A stretch of DNA of 64,000 nucleotides from Streptomyces canus (GTDB taxonomy: Bacteria > Actinomycetota > Actinomycetes > Streptomycetales > Streptomycetaceae). The stretch lies in contig NZ_JAUSYQ010000002.1 of NCBI RefSeq assembly GCF_030816965.1, forward strand, positions 434,001-498,000. Reading direction: 5' to 3'. How positions within the stretch are numbered: the first letter of the stretch is position 1; each line of letters begins with the position of its first letter. Position numbers and translations under genes: made by a program. The notes under the pieces were generated by a model that saw only the letters and a program-made list of their open reading frames with translations, was not told the origin of the DNA and searched no databases. Below, in pieces: positions 1 through 9,122 of this stretch.

Positions 1-1
1 C

Positions 2-730
2 GGCCGCAGCAAGGACACGGCGACGGTCGAGGTGGCCAACGCGGCGCCTGCCGTCGTCTCCGCCACAGGTCCGCAGTCCCCCGGGCCGGTCGGCAAGCGC
101 ACAGTCGTCACGGCGGAGTTCACCGACCCGGGCGCGAGTGACACCCACACGTGCGTGATCGACTGGAAGGACGGGAGCGCGCCGCAGTCCGGCACGGTCA
201 CCGCGTCCGGCTGCCGCGCCGAACACCCTTACACCACGGCCGGAATCCGCCGTCCGGTGATCACCGTCACCGACGACGACGGCGCATCGGACAGCAGGAC
301 GCTTCCCGAGCTGATCGTCTACGACCGCTCCGCCGGTCCCGCGCTCGGCACCGGAGTCCTCGGCTCCCCGGCCGGCGCCTACCCCGCCAAGCCGGACCTG
401 ACGGGCAAGGCCGCCTTCTCCTTCGCCGCGGCCTACCTGCCAGGGGCCTCGGCACCCGTCGGCGAGGCCTCCTTCGGCTTCGGCCCGGCCAGGCTCACGT
501 TCCGTTCGACCGGCTCCGACTGGCTCGTGGTCACCGGCTCCCGGGCCGTCTACCAGGGATCCGGCACGGTCGACGGCAAGAGCGGATACGGCTTCCGGAT
601 CACCGCCACCGACGCCCCGGACACCTTCCGCCTCAGGATCTGGAAGAAGTCCGGCGGTGAGGTCGTCTACGACAACGTCACCGGATCGAAGATCACCGGC
701 ATCATCGCCGTCGGCTGGAGCCGCCGGTAA
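2..730 (+). CDS. PKD-domain protein, 5'-truncated (C-terminal 242 residues)
   Basis: The frame is open from the left edge, so this is the end of a larger, probably extracellular, protein. The first ~95 visible residues form a PKD-type immunoglobulin-like repeat (EFTDPGASDTHTCVIDW, then VTDDDGAS), a fold used for carbohydrate or protein contacts in secreted enzymes. The remaining ~130 residues resemble the C-terminal region common in bacterial PKD proteins, with GSGTVDGKSGYGFRITA and a closing FRLRIWKK block. No catalytic domain is visible; it may lie upstream. A GTG at 32 is in frame but is not a convincing start because the frame and coding bias continue upstream. A strong hairpin follows the stop. 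Confidence 0.75.
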   Translation, partial: GRSKDTATVEVANAAPAVVSATGPQSPGPVGKRTVVTAEFTDPGASDTHTCVIDWKDGSAPQSGTVTASGCRAEHPYTTAGIRRPVITVTDDDGASDSRTLPELIVYDRSAGPALGTGVLGSPAGAYPAKPDLTGKAAFSFAAAYLPGASAPVGEASFGFGPARLTFRSTGSDWLVVTGSRAVYQGSGTVDGKSGYGFRITATDAPDTFRLRIWKKSGGEVVYDNVTGSKITGIIAVGWSRR

Positions 731-746
731 AACCCGGCACCGCAGC

Positions 747-793
747 CATGCCGAGCCCCGCCGACAGACACTTCGTCGGCGGGGCTCGGCATG
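747..793 (+). terminator. Strong hairpin terminator
   Basis: A perfect 19-bp inverted repeat (747-765 with 775-793) encloses a 9-nt loop, 17 nt after the stop of the PKD protein. There is no U-tract, which is usual for actinomycete terminators. Confidence 0.8.
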
Positions 794-932
794 GGCATCT
801 GTTCACGGACATGGCCCATTAACCGCTGCGCAACCTCTTTCGCACGGATGAACCTCGTGGCATGCTCACCGCTCAACGCAGTTATGAACGTCGTTCATAT
901 CCATGAAGAGCACATGGGAAGGGCGAACGGAC

Positions 933-2627
933 ATGAGCAATGCGCACACGGGCCCCACGGATCCTCGGAATGTCATGGGCATGACCAGACGAACCCTGCT
1001 GGGAAGCGCGGTCGCCGTGGCGGTCGGCGCCGTCACCGCGCCGACCGCCCGAGCAGCCGAAGTCCCGTCTCTGTGGCGGGAGTTCAGCCGCACTCCGCTC
1101 ACCCATCCGCAGATCCCGTACGTCGGCCGCGCCGGATGCCGCGGCGGGGCGACACGCTTTCCGCGCCACCGGGTCGTCGCCGACGTACGCGACTTCGGCG
1201 CCGTGGCGGACGGGACGACCGACTCCGCCCCCGCGATCAACCGTGCCGTCGCCGCCGCCGGAAGGGCCGGCGGTGGCACGGTCACCATCCCTCCGGGCAC
1301 GTACCGCATCGACGACGTGATCCGCGTGGACCGCTCGAACGTCGTGCTCAAGGGCGCCGGCAGCGGTCGTACGACGTTGTACGCCACGAAGAACCTCACC
1401 GAGCTGATCGGGACCTACGGCTCCCGCTACGGAGGGGACAAGTCGTCCTGGTCCTGGGCGGGCGGACTGATCTGGCTCGCGCCCCGGGCCCGCTGGGAAT
1501 CACTCGTCGCCGCGATCAGGGCCAAGGCGTGGCCCTTCGAGGGCTGGACGGGCAACCGGCGCGACGAGTGGCGGACGCTCACCGAGCTCGCCCCGGCACG
1601 ACAGGGCTCCTGGACGGTGACGGCCGCCGACACCGACTCACTGCGTCCGGGTGCCCTGGTCCTCCTCCGGCTCGCGGACGACACGGACCACACCCTGCTG
1701 GAGCACATGTGCGGCGGCGGGCCCGGCCCCGAGGCCTACTTCTGGGACGACAAGACGAAACTGACGTCGTACGTGCCCTACGAGTGGCCGGTCCGCATCG
1801 CCCGCGTCCACGGCCGGAAGGTCACCCTCGAACGCCCGCTCCCGCTCGACCTGCGCCCCGAGTGGTCCCCGCAACTGACCACACATGTGGCGGAGCTGAG
1901 CGGAGCGGGCGTCGAGGGCCTGACCCTGGAGGCGCCCGAGGCCCCGCAGCAGCCGCACCTGCTGGACAAGGGGCACAACGGCGTCGTGCTTCAGTGCGCG
2001 TACGACTGCTGGGTGGACGACGTGACGGTCCGTCATGTGGACAACGGCTTCGGCCTGGTGGCCGCCTCCGCCTGTACTCTGCGCCGGACACGCGTGGCGG
2101 GCCGCGGCTCCCATCACCCCTACTTCTGCCGCGAGGGGTCGCACGACAACCTCGTCGAGGACTTCACGATCGAGGAGCGCACCAGCCCCGCGCCCGCGGG
2201 CACCCAGCTGCACGGCATCAACGTCGAGGGGCTGTCGTCGTACAACGTCTGGTCGCGCGGCGACATGCGGATGGGCACCTTCGACAGCCATCGCGGCCTG
2301 CCCTTCGCCAATGTCCGCACCGACATCACCCTGAACAACAACGGCCGCCACGGCGGTGACGCGAGCGCGGGTCCCCTCTTCGGCGCCCGGTTCACGCACT
2401 GGAACATCCGCGTCACCAACGGCCGCGCCGGGCTGGTGAAGATCGACGGTCTGGCGCCGTACTCCGCGAGCGTCGGCATCGACGAGGTCAGGGAGTTCGA
2501 CCAGATCGACGTCCCCGACTTCACGGGTGATCTGCACACGCGCCTTGAGCTGTACGGCAGTGCGGAGGCGGTGCGGCCACGGAACCTCCACGAGGCCCAG
2601 CGCCGGCTGGACGGGGTGGTCCGATGA
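933..2627 (+). CDS. Tat-secreted pectate-lyase-superfamily (beta-helix) protein
   Basis: 564 residues. The start at 933 is preferred over the in-frame ATG at 903 because GGAAGGG lies about 10 nt upstream of it. A twin-arginine signal (TRRTLLG, residues 18-24, then a hydrophobic stretch and APTARAA) indicates Tat export. From about residue 85 (DVRDFGAVADGTTDSAPAIN, then GGTVTIPPGTYRI) it has the N-terminal rung typical of the Pectate_lyase_3 family, followed by a right-handed beta-helix-like region. Such proteins act on polyuronides or related glycans; the exact substrate cannot be read. It overlaps the next gene, a lyase, by 4 bp (ATGA), so the two are translationally coupled and probably attack the same polysaccharide. 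Confidence 0.8.
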   Translation: MSNAHTGPTDPRNVMGMTRRTLLGSAVAVAVGAVTAPTARAAEVPSLWREFSRTPLTHPQIPYVGRAGCRGGATRFPRHRVVADVRDFGAVADGTTDSAPAINRAVAAAGRAGGGTVTIPPGTYRIDDVIRVDRSNVVLKGAGSGRTTLYATKNLTELIGTYGSRYGGDKSSWSWAGGLIWLAPRARWESLVAAIRAKAWPFEGWTGNRRDEWRTLTELAPARQGSWTVTAADTDSLRPGALVLLRLADDTDHTLLEHMCGGGPGPEAYFWDDKTKLTSYVPYEWPVRIARVHGRKVTLERPLPLDLRPEWSPQLTTHVAELSGAGVEGLTLEAPEAPQQPHLLDKGHNGVVLQCAYDCWVDDVTVRHVDNGFGLVAASACTLRRTRVAGRGSHHPYFCREGSHDNLVEDFTIEERTSPAPAGTQLHGINVEGLSSYNVWSRGDMRMGTFDSHRGLPFANVRTDITLNNNGRHGGDASAGPLFGARFTHWNIRVTNGRAGLVKIDGLAPYSASVGIDEVREFDQIDVPDFTGDLHTRLELYGSAEAVRPRNLHEAQRRLDGVVR

Positions 2628-3889
2628 GCGCGCGGTCCCGCTGGTGGGTCGTTCTTGCGACAGCCCTGGCCGCGCTCACGACAGGGCTCTGCGCACCGGT
2701 GGCGGCACGGACCGCGCCCCCGCCGCACACCGCGGTCCTGGACGGTGCCCGTCTGCAGCAGACGAAAGCCCGGCTCGATCGTGGTGATCCGCAACTGCGG
2801 CGCGCGGTGAAGGCGTTGACGGTCCGCGCCGACAAGTGGCTGGACCAGGGCCCCTGGACCGTCGTGGACAAGCCCAGGCCCGCTCCGGGCGGCGACGTCC
2901 ACGACTACCTCAGCCAGGCCCCGTACTGGTGGCCCTCCCAGCCCCCCACCGCCGACAACCCATGGGGCTGCCCGTACGTCCAGCGTGACGGCGAGCGCAA
3001 TCCCGAGGTCGACTCCGGCACCGACCGCCAGGATGTCGAGAAGACCTTCGACTCCGCGTACGACCTCTCCCTCGCCTGGTACTACACCGGCGAGAAGCGG
3101 TACGCGCGGAAGGCCGGGCAGGTGCTGCGCACCTGGTTCCTCGACCCGGCCACGAGGATGAACCCCCACCTGGACCACGCGCAGTTCATCCCCTGCAAGT
3201 ACGACGGACGGGCCATCGGCATCATCGACTTCTCGCAGTCCTACACCAGTGTCCTCGACGCGCTCGCCCTGCTGGACACCGGCGCTCCGGGCTGGAGCGG
3301 GAAGGACCGCACCGGCATGACGGAGTGGAACACCGACTTCCTCGGCTGGCTCAAGGACAGTGACTTCGGCAAGCAGGAGGCGGCCGCCACCAACAACCAC
3401 GGGACCTTCTACGACATGCTGCTCGCCGGCCTCGCCTACGCGACCGGCGACAGGGCCCTGGCCCGCAGTACGGTCCTGGACGCCCGCGGCAAGCGCATCG
3501 CGCCGCAGATCGCGGCGGACGGCAGCCAGCCCCAGGAGCTGACCCGCACCCGGAGCTGGCACTACTCGACCTTCGACCTGGTCGCCTACACCCGGCTCGC
3601 GGCCATCGGCCGGCATGTCGGGGTCGATCTGTGGGCGTACCGGGGCCCGAACGGGCAGAGTCTGTTCAAGGCGGTGGACTATCTGTTGCCTGCCACGACC
3701 GGAGCCGCCGCGTGGCCCCATCCGGAGCTGGAGTTCCTCCGGTACGCGGCGACCGACGTCGTGCACGCGGCCGCCGACGCGGGCGACATGCCGGCGCGCA
3801 GGGCTGTTCCGCTGCTGGAGGCGCCGCCGGGCGGCGACCTGTGGGCCCTGCGTCCGGCGGCGGAACAGCTGGACTCCATCGCGGGGTGA
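2624..3889 (+). CDS. Secreted alginate-lyase-family protein
   Basis: 421 residues with a Sec signal peptide (RSRWWVVLATALAALTTGL, ending near APVAA). The body matches the alginate lyase family (PF05426, alpha/alpha toroid): HDYLSQAPYWWPS near residue 90, the conserved NNHGTFYD block with its catalytic-type His at about 259, and WHYSTFDLVAY with His 313. These motifs fit beta-elimination of uronic-acid polysaccharide; members also act on other polyuronides, so alginate itself is inferred. The start overlaps the stop of the beta-helix protein (ATGA). Confidence 0.85.
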   Translation: MSARSRWWVVLATALAALTTGLCAPVAARTAPPPHTAVLDGARLQQTKARLDRGDPQLRRAVKALTVRADKWLDQGPWTVVDKPRPAPGGDVHDYLSQAPYWWPSQPPTADNPWGCPYVQRDGERNPEVDSGTDRQDVEKTFDSAYDLSLAWYYTGEKRYARKAGQVLRTWFLDPATRMNPHLDHAQFIPCKYDGRAIGIIDFSQSYTSVLDALALLDTGAPGWSGKDRTGMTEWNTDFLGWLKDSDFGKQEAAATNNHGTFYDMLLAGLAYATGDRALARSTVLDARGKRIAPQIAADGSQPQELTRTRSWHYSTFDLVAYTRLAAIGRHVGVDLWAYRGPNGQSLFKAVDYLLPATTGAAAWPHPELEFLRYAATDVVHAAADAGDMPARRAVPLLEAPPGGDLWALRPAAEQLDSIAG

Positions 3890-3898
3890 GGGCCTCCG

Positions 3899-3991
3899 TC
3901 AGGGCCCAGTGGACGGGTGGATCGCCCGGTCGACGTCCTGCGGGCGCAGCACTCGCGGGATGTCTTCGAACAGGTAGTGCGCGGTGACCAT
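3899..3991 (-). CDS. Candidate 30-residue small protein
   Basis: An ATG at 3991 follows GGAGGG with 8-nt spacing and opens 30 codons with nearly all G or C third positions, ending in TGA at 3899. The peptide (MVTAHYLFEDIPRVLRPQDV and ten more residues) is acidic to neutral with no signal or membrane segment. It lies 68 bp downstream of the DUF574 methyltransferase on the same strand and may be cotranscribed. I do not recognise it. The ribosome binding site and codon bias are the only support. Confidence 0.4.
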   Translation of the reverse strand: MVTAHYLFEDIPRVLRPQDVDRAIHPSTGP

Positions 3992-4059
3992 GGCTGCCAC
4001 CCTCCGCCGCCCCGCCGAGATGAGCTGTGTGCCCCAGCGGGACGGAGCCGTCGCGGGGG

Positions 4060-4872
4060 TCACCCGCTCTTGCGGCCGACCCCCGCGTACACCCAGTACT
4101 CCGACGGGTTCTCCGGGATGTCCTCGTTCTCGTCCGGACGCCACAGCGGGACGTGGACCAGGCCCGGTTCCGTCAGCTCGAAGCCGGTGAAGAGGTCCTG
4201 GATCTCCTGGTGGGAGCGGACGGTGACCGGCGAGGCGGCCCGGGAGCGGTACAGCTGGGTGACCGCGGCGGCCGTGTCTGGGCGGTCCTGGTTGGTGGCG
4301 TGGGACAGGGCCAGCCAGCTTCCCTCGGGCAGGGCGTCCCGGAAGGCCGCGACGATGCCGGCCGGGTTCTCCTCGGGCGCGACGAAGTGCAGGATCGCGA
4401 CCATGAGCACGGCGACCGGCTGGTCGAAGTCGATCAGCTTGCGCACCTGCGGCGCGGCCAGGACGTCGGCCGGCCGCCGGATGTCGGCGTCGACGATGTC
4501 GGCGTACGGGTTGTCGGCGAGCAGGGTGGTGCTGTGGGCGACGGCCACCGGGTCCTTGTCGACGTAGACCACCCGGGCCTGCGGGCTCGCCGCCTGGGCC
4601 ACCTCGTGGACGTTGCCCTGCGTCGGGATCCCCGATCCGAGGTCGATGAACTGCCGGACACCGGAGTCGGCCAGGAAGCGCACCGCCCGGCCGAGGAAGG
4701 CGCGGTTGGCGCGGGCCAGCGTGCGCACCTGGGGGTCGATGGCCGTGACGGCCGCCACCGCCTCCCGGTCGATGGCGAAGTTGTGCTCCCCGCCCAGCAT
4801 CGCGTCGTACATCCGGGCTACGCTCGCCTTGTCCGGATCGGTCCCTGGCGGCAGAGCATCCGCGTCGGTCAC
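4060..4872 (-). CDS. DUF574-family SAM-dependent methyltransferase (copy A)
   Basis: 270 residues from a GTG at 4872, chosen because GGAAAGGA sits 5 nt upstream; a GTG 18 nt earlier would lie inside that site. Family signatures (Methyltransf_19): SVARMYDAMLGGEHNFAIDR near the N-terminus, the SAM-binding FIDLGSGIPTQGNVHEVAQ, and DADIRRP with an acidic adenosine-binding segment. Substrates of this actinomycete family are unknown. It is a paralogue of the gene at 8245-9063; together they bracket the phosphatase, ATPase and XRE genes. It diverges from the SpoIIE phosphatase across about 160 bp. Confidence 0.88.
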   Translation of the reverse strand: MTDADALPPGTDPDKASVARMYDAMLGGEHNFAIDREAVAAVTAIDPQVRTLARANRAFLGRAVRFLADSGVRQFIDLGSGIPTQGNVHEVAQAASPQARVVYVDKDPVAVAHSTTLLADNPYADIVDADIRRPADVLAAPQVRKLIDFDQPVAVLMVAILHFVAPEENPAGIVAAFRDALPEGSWLALSHATNQDRPDTAAAVTQLYRSRAASPVTVRSHQEIQDLFTGFELTEPGLVHVPLWRPDENEDIPENPSEYWVYAGVGRKSG

Positions 4873-5034
4873 CAGAAAGTCCTTTCCCACAAGGTACTTG
4901 ACGACTCATCATATAGTTGCCGTCGACGCCTGGCGATCAGTTGTCCCCCGCCGGGCTCCCGGACCCCCACCCGGAAAGGCATCACGACCCTGCGGAACGA
5001 ACCGCACAGCCGCTCCGACGACGCCTCCGCCGCC

Positions 5035-6342
5035 GTGCCCCCACCCCGTCGGTCGGCCTTCTCCCCCGCGGCCGACGTCATCGGCTCGGAACTCGACCTG
5101 GGGCTGACCGGCAGCCATGTCGTGCACGCGCTGACGCCCGGCTTCTGCGACGCGGCGTCCCTCTATCTGCTGGAGCGGTGGCGGCGTGAGGAGACCACGT
5201 ACACCGGCGCGGACCCCGCTCAGATCGAGGCCCGCAGACTGGCCCTGCGCGTGGGCACGGACACGCCCGAGTCCTGGGAGCGCACCCTGCCGGTCGGCGA
5301 GGTGCTGGTCTTTCCCCGCGAGACCCCGTACGCCCGCGCCCTGGTCGACGGACACGCGCAGTTGCTCGACTCGGTCGACGACCACACGGCCGAGCGGCTC
5401 GCGGCCTCCGCCGGTGAGGACGCGCGCATCGGCGAACTCCTCAGGACGCGCTCCTTCCTCGTGGTGCCGCTGCGGCTGCGGGGCGGGGCGATCGGCTTCG
5501 TCGCCTGCTCCCGCGGACCGGACCGCGGGCCGTTCCTGACCGCGGAGATCGCGGCCGTGGAATCACTGGCCGCGCGGGCCTCGGTCGCCCTGGACAACGC
5601 GCGCCGCTACGAGCACGAGCGCCGCACCGCCCTGGCCATCCGGGGCAGCCTGCTGCCGGGCACCATCCAGGAGGTCGAGGGCTGCCGCATCGCCCACGGG
5701 TCCCTGCCCGCCGGACAGGGCTCGATCATCGGCGGTGACTGGTTCGACGTGCTCAGACGGCCGGACGACCGGGTCAGCCTGATCGTCGGGGACGCCATGG
5801 GGCACGGCCCGGAGTCGGCCGTGGCGATGATCCAACTGCGCACGGCCGTACGCACGCTGGCCGGTCTCGACATCCCCGCCGTCGATCTCATACGACGGCT
5901 CGACGCGCTCGCCAGCGACACCCCGGGCGCGTCCTTCGCCACCTGCATCTACGCCGAGTGGGACGCCCGGCGCGGCACCTGCACCCTCGTCGGTGCCGGT
6001 CACCCTCCGCCGTTGCTGCGCGGGCCGGACCGCCGGACCGCTCCGGTCACGCTGGTCGGCGCGGGCCTGCCGCTCGGTCTCGGTGCGCAAGCCTACGAGC
6101 CGACCGTGCTGAGCATCGACGAGCCCGCGCTGCTCGTGCTCTACAGCGACGGTCTGGTCGAGTCGCGGGACGCCGACATAGACCACCAGATCGCCCGCCT
6201 AGCCCGGGCGCTCGACACGGCCGCCGTCGACCACGACCCGCTCCCCTCCCTGTGCCGACGCCTGCTGAACGCCCCCTCCGATCCGGCCGGCGCGGACGAC
6301 CGCACCCTGCTCCTCGCCGAACTCACGCCCACCAAGGGCTAG
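5035..6342 (+). CDS. GAF-SpoIIE (PP2C-type) serine phosphatase
   Basis: About 435 residues. Residues ~20-190 form a GAF-like sensor domain, ending in the FLTAEIAAVESLAARASVAL linker helix. The C-terminal ~230 residues are a SpoIIE/PP2C phosphatase: GGDWFDV, IVGDAMGHG and LYSDGLVESRD supply the metal-binding aspartates. Such proteins dephosphorylate anti-anti-sigma factors in partner-switching cascades. The adjacent anti-sigma-type ATPase gene (convergent, one base apart) fits that role. The start is uncertain: GTG 5035 lacks a clear ribosome binding site, and an in-frame CTG at 4990 has GGAAAGG upstream. Confidence 0.85.
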   Translation: MPPPRRSAFSPAADVIGSELDLGLTGSHVVHALTPGFCDAASLYLLERWRREETTYTGADPAQIEARRLALRVGTDTPESWERTLPVGEVLVFPRETPYARALVDGHAQLLDSVDDHTAERLAASAGEDARIGELLRTRSFLVVPLRLRGGAIGFVACSRGPDRGPFLTAEIAAVESLAARASVALDNARRYEHERRTALAIRGSLLPGTIQEVEGCRIAHGSLPAGQGSIIGGDWFDVLRRPDDRVSLIVGDAMGHGPESAVAMIQLRTAVRTLAGLDIPAVDLIRRLDALASDTPGASFATCIYAEWDARRGTCTLVGAGHPPPLLRGPDRRTAPVTLVGAGLPLGLGAQAYEPTVLSIDEPALLVLYSDGLVESRDADIDHQIARLARALDTAAVDHDPLPSLCRRLLNAPSDPAGADDRTLLLAELTPTKG

Positions 6343-6343
6343 T

Positions 6344-6784
6344 TCAGGCCGACAGGTTCGCCCATACCGCGTTGCCGCCGGTGAGTCTCGAGCGGTCCAC
6401 TCCCCAGGTGTCCGCGAGCTGCTCCACCAGGAACAGTCCGCGCCCGCCCTCGTCGTCGAGCCCCGCCCGGCACCGGCGCAACGTGGGGCCCGAGTGGTCG
6501 TGGTCGTGGACCTCCAGCCGGAGGATCCCGTCGGTGACCAGCCCGATGCCGCACAGGATGCGCGGGCTGAGGGTGTGGCACACGGCGTTGGTGGCCAGTT
6601 CGGACAGGAGCAGCACCGCGTCCGAGCACAGCTCGCCCGGCACGCTCCAGGCCTTGAGCCGGGTGCCGACGGAGCGCCGGGCGACACCGACGCTGGAGCG
6701 GTGGGCGGGAAGTTCGATCCAGTGGGTCCGTTCCTGGTCCACGGCGTCTAACAGCTGCGGGTACGAGGTCGTGTGGGGGGACAC
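6344..6784 (-). CDS. Anti-sigma-type ATP-binding protein (HATPase, RsbW-like)
   Basis: 146 residues from GTG 6784, which has GGAAGG 8 nt upstream; an open frame continues further but without coding character. The single domain is a GHKL ATPase: N-box LLSELATNAVCHT and G-box DEGGRGLFLVEQLADTWG. Streptomyces carry many such orphans, thought to bind or phosphorylate sigma or anti-anti-sigma factors. Convergent with the SpoIIE phosphatase, which is its likely functional opposite. Confidence 0.85.
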   Translation of the reverse strand: MSPHTTSYPQLLDAVDQERTHWIELPAHRSSVGVARRSVGTRLKAWSVPGELCSDAVLLLSELATNAVCHTLSPRILCGIGLVTDGILRLEVHDHDHSGPTLRRCRAGLDDEGGRGLFLVEQLADTWGVDRSRLTGGNAVWANLSA

Positions 6785-7045
6785 GGTGTTGGCCTTCCGT
6801 GGGGGCGGCGGCGCGGCCGGGCGAGCAGCATCGAGGGCGGCGGATGCCAACACGCCGGAGGGTGGGGACGGTTGACAGCACCATGCTCGCGTTCGGCGGC
6901 ACGGTTCACACAAGTCACTATGCTCGCACCCAAGTTCAACCTGCAACCAGCTCCCTGATAATTTCAGATAGCCGATATCCGTCTGGTGGCGTCATCAAGT
7001 CGCTGTCAGACTCGATCCGGTGACAGTCCCTCAGGAGGTCAGGGC

Positions 7046-7921
7046 GTGAGCGAAGGCCGTACGGGCACCGGTGGCACCAGTGCTCCCACCGTGCTGCGCA
7101 TGATCCTCGGCCGCCGTCTGCAGGAGCGGCGCCAGGACGCGGGGGCCTCGCTGGAGGACGCGGCCAGGGCCCTGAGGGTGACGTCCCTGACCATCCGCCG
7201 CCTGGAGAAGGCCGAGGTCGCCCTCAAGCCGCTCTACGTGGAGAAGCTGCTGGAGACCTACGGGGCGGACCGCCAGGAGATCGACGAGTTCGTCGTCCTG
7301 GCCGAGCGGGCCAACGCGCCCGGCTGGTGGCACACCTACCGGGACGTCCTGCCGAACTGGTTCAGCGCCTACGTCAGCCTGGAGGCCGGGGCCCGGACCC
7401 TGCGCACCTACGAACCCCACTACGTCACCGGGCTGCTGCAGACCCACGCGTACGCGCGCGGGGTGCTGCGCGGCGGCTTCCCGGGTGAGGCCGACGAGGA
7501 TCTGGGGCGGCGTGTGGATCTGCGGCTGCGCCGCCAGAGCCTGCTCGAGAGACCCGACGCGCCCACGCTGTGGGTGGTGATGGAAGAGGCCGTACTGCAC
7601 CGGGTGGTCGGCGGCTCCGAGGTCATGCGGGAGCAGATCGACCGGCTCCTGGAGGTCTCGGAGCTGGAGCACGTCAGCGTCGACGTGGTGCCGTTCACCG
7701 CCGGCGCCCATGTGGGTGCGTGCGCCCCGTTCAGCTACTTCCGCTTCGAGGAGCCGGAGCTGCCGGACATCGTGTACACCGAGGTCCTTTCCGGCGCGAT
7801 GTACCTGGATCAGCGCTCGGACGTGTCGGCGCATCTGGAGGCGCACAACCGCATGTCCCTGCTGACCTCGGACACGGACAGCAAGGCGCTGCTGAACCGC
7901 ATGCGCAAGGAGTACTCATGA
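7046..7921 (+). CDS. XRE-family regulator with DUF5753 domain
   Basis: 291 residues from GTG 7046, preceded by GGAGG about 9 nt upstream. N-terminal helix-turn-helix (LQERRQDAGASLEDAARALR, then VTSLTIRRLEKAE), followed by the ~180-residue DUF5753 domain (WFSAYVSLEAGARTLRTYEPH, ...YARGVL). This is the standard Streptomyces partner of a DUF397 protein. The next gene overlaps by 4 bp (ATGA) and encodes exactly that, so the pair is coupled. Such pairs tune development and secondary metabolism (for example the WhiJ-type systems); the target here is unknown. Confidence 0.9.
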   Translation: MSEGRTGTGGTSAPTVLRMILGRRLQERRQDAGASLEDAARALRVTSLTIRRLEKAEVALKPLYVEKLLETYGADRQEIDEFVVLAERANAPGWWHTYRDVLPNWFSAYVSLEAGARTLRTYEPHYVTGLLQTHAYARGVLRGGFPGEADEDLGRRVDLRLRRQSLLERPDAPTLWVVMEEAVLHRVVGGSEVMREQIDRLLEVSELEHVSVDVVPFTAGAHVGACAPFSYFRFEEPELPDIVYTEVLSGAMYLDQRSDVSAHLEAHNRMSLLTSDTDSKALLNRMRKEYS

Positions 7922-8169
7922 CGAGCACCGACTGCCAGGTCTACAACGGGATGCCGGCCACCGACCTGGGCGAGCAGGGCTGGGAGTCGCCGTGGAGCGG
8001 TCCCAACGGCGGCCAGTGCGTACAGACGAAGCTGCTGGCCGACGGCCGGGTGGCGCTGCGGCAGTCGACCGATCCGGCCGGACCCGCGCTGATCTACACC
8101 CCGCAGGAGATCGCCGCGTTCGTCGCGGGCGTCAAGCGGGGCCTCGCCGACCATCTCGCGGCCGGCTGA
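7918..8169 (+). CDS. DUF397 protein, partner of the XRE regulator
   Basis: 83 residues. It carries the DUF397 signature: W-S-x-PNGGQCVQTKLLADGRVALRQS, then a DPAGPALIYTPQEIAAFVAGVK block. The start ATG overlaps the TGA of the XRE gene. DUF397 proteins act as antagonists or co-regulators of the adjacent XRE protein in WhiJ-like systems; this is family knowledge, not shown here. Confidence 0.9.
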   Translation: MTSTDCQVYNGMPATDLGEQGWESPWSGPNGGQCVQTKLLADGRVALRQSTDPAGPALIYTPQEIAAFVAGVKRGLADHLAAG

Positions 8170-8244
8170 ACCCCGACCCGAGCCGGACCTGCCCCGGCAG
8201 CGACCTGCCCGACACCCCCACGCACACCACCTGAAAGGGACAGG

Positions 8245-9063
8245 ATGACCAACTCCCACGCCGCGCGGGAGATCGACACCAGCCGGCCCCACTCCGCCCG
8301 GATGTACGACTACTACCTCGGCGGCAAGGACCACTTCGACGTCGACACGAAGGCGGCCGAGACCGTCGCGGCCACCTACCCCGGCATCTTCACGTGCGCC
8401 CGCGAGATCCGCTCCTTCATGCACCGCGCCACCCGCGTCCTCGCGCGGGAGTACGGCGTGCGCCAGTGGCTGGACATCGGCACCGGCATCCCCACCGAAC
8501 CGAACCTGCACCAGGTCGCGCAGTCCGTGGCTCCCGAGGCTCGCGTGGTCTACGCCGACAACGACCCCCTGGTCCTCAAGTACGCCGAGCGCCTGATGCG
8601 CAACACCCCCGAGGGCCGGACGGCTTACGTCCAGGGCGACTTCACCGACCCCGAGGCGATCCTCAACTCCCCCGAGCTGGCCAGGACCCTGGACCTGAAC
8701 CGGCCCGTGGCCCTGTCCCTCAACGCCATCCTGCACTTCGTCCCGGACGACTGGGACCCGTACGGCATCGTCTCCCGCCTCCTGGACGCCCTGCCCTCGG
8801 GCAGCGCGCTGGCCGTGAGCCACTGCACGGGTGACTTCGCCCCGGAGCTGTGGGAGAAGCTCGTCGGTATCTACGCCGCCGCCGGCACCCGGGCCCAGGT
8901 CCGCAGCCAGCAGGAGGTCGCCCGCTTCTTCAAGGGCCTCGACCTGCTCGACCCCGGCGTCTCCCTGACCCACCGGTGGCGCCCGGACGACCCTCAGGGC
9001 ACCGGCCCGGAGCTCACGGACGCCGAGGTCAGCGCGTGGGCCGGGGTGGGCATCAAGCCGTGA
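8245..9063 (+). CDS. DUF574-family SAM-dependent methyltransferase (copy B)
   Basis: 272 residues, with GGGACAGG just upstream of ATG 8245. Same family as copy A: HSARMYDYYLGGKDHFDVD, the SAM loop WLDIGTGIPTEPNLHQVAQ, and YADNDPLVL. It sits 75 bp after the DUF397 gene and is probably in the same transcript. DUF574 genes are often found beside XRE/DUF397 pairs, which suggests a shared but still unknown pathway. A 9-bp-stem hairpin follows. Confidence 0.9.
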   Translation: MTNSHAAREIDTSRPHSARMYDYYLGGKDHFDVDTKAAETVAATYPGIFTCAREIRSFMHRATRVLAREYGVRQWLDIGTGIPTEPNLHQVAQSVAPEARVVYADNDPLVLKYAERLMRNTPEGRTAYVQGDFTDPEAILNSPELARTLDLNRPVALSLNAILHFVPDDWDPYGIVSRLLDALPSGSALAVSHCTGDFAPELWEKLVGIYAAAGTRAQVRSQQEVARFFKGLDLLDPGVSLTHRWRPDDPQGTGPELTDAEVSAWAGVGIKP

Positions 9064-9074
9064 CACGGCGTCGG

Positions 9075-9100
9075 CCGTGCGGGAGCACGTGCCCGCACGG
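9075..9100. terminator. Bidirectional terminator hairpin
   Basis: CCGTGCGGG (9075-9083) pairs perfectly with 9092-9100 around an 8-nt loop, between the convergent methyltransferase and imine-reductase-like genes. Confidence 0.7.
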
Positions 9101-9122
9101 CGGCCCGGACGGTCGACGGCCC

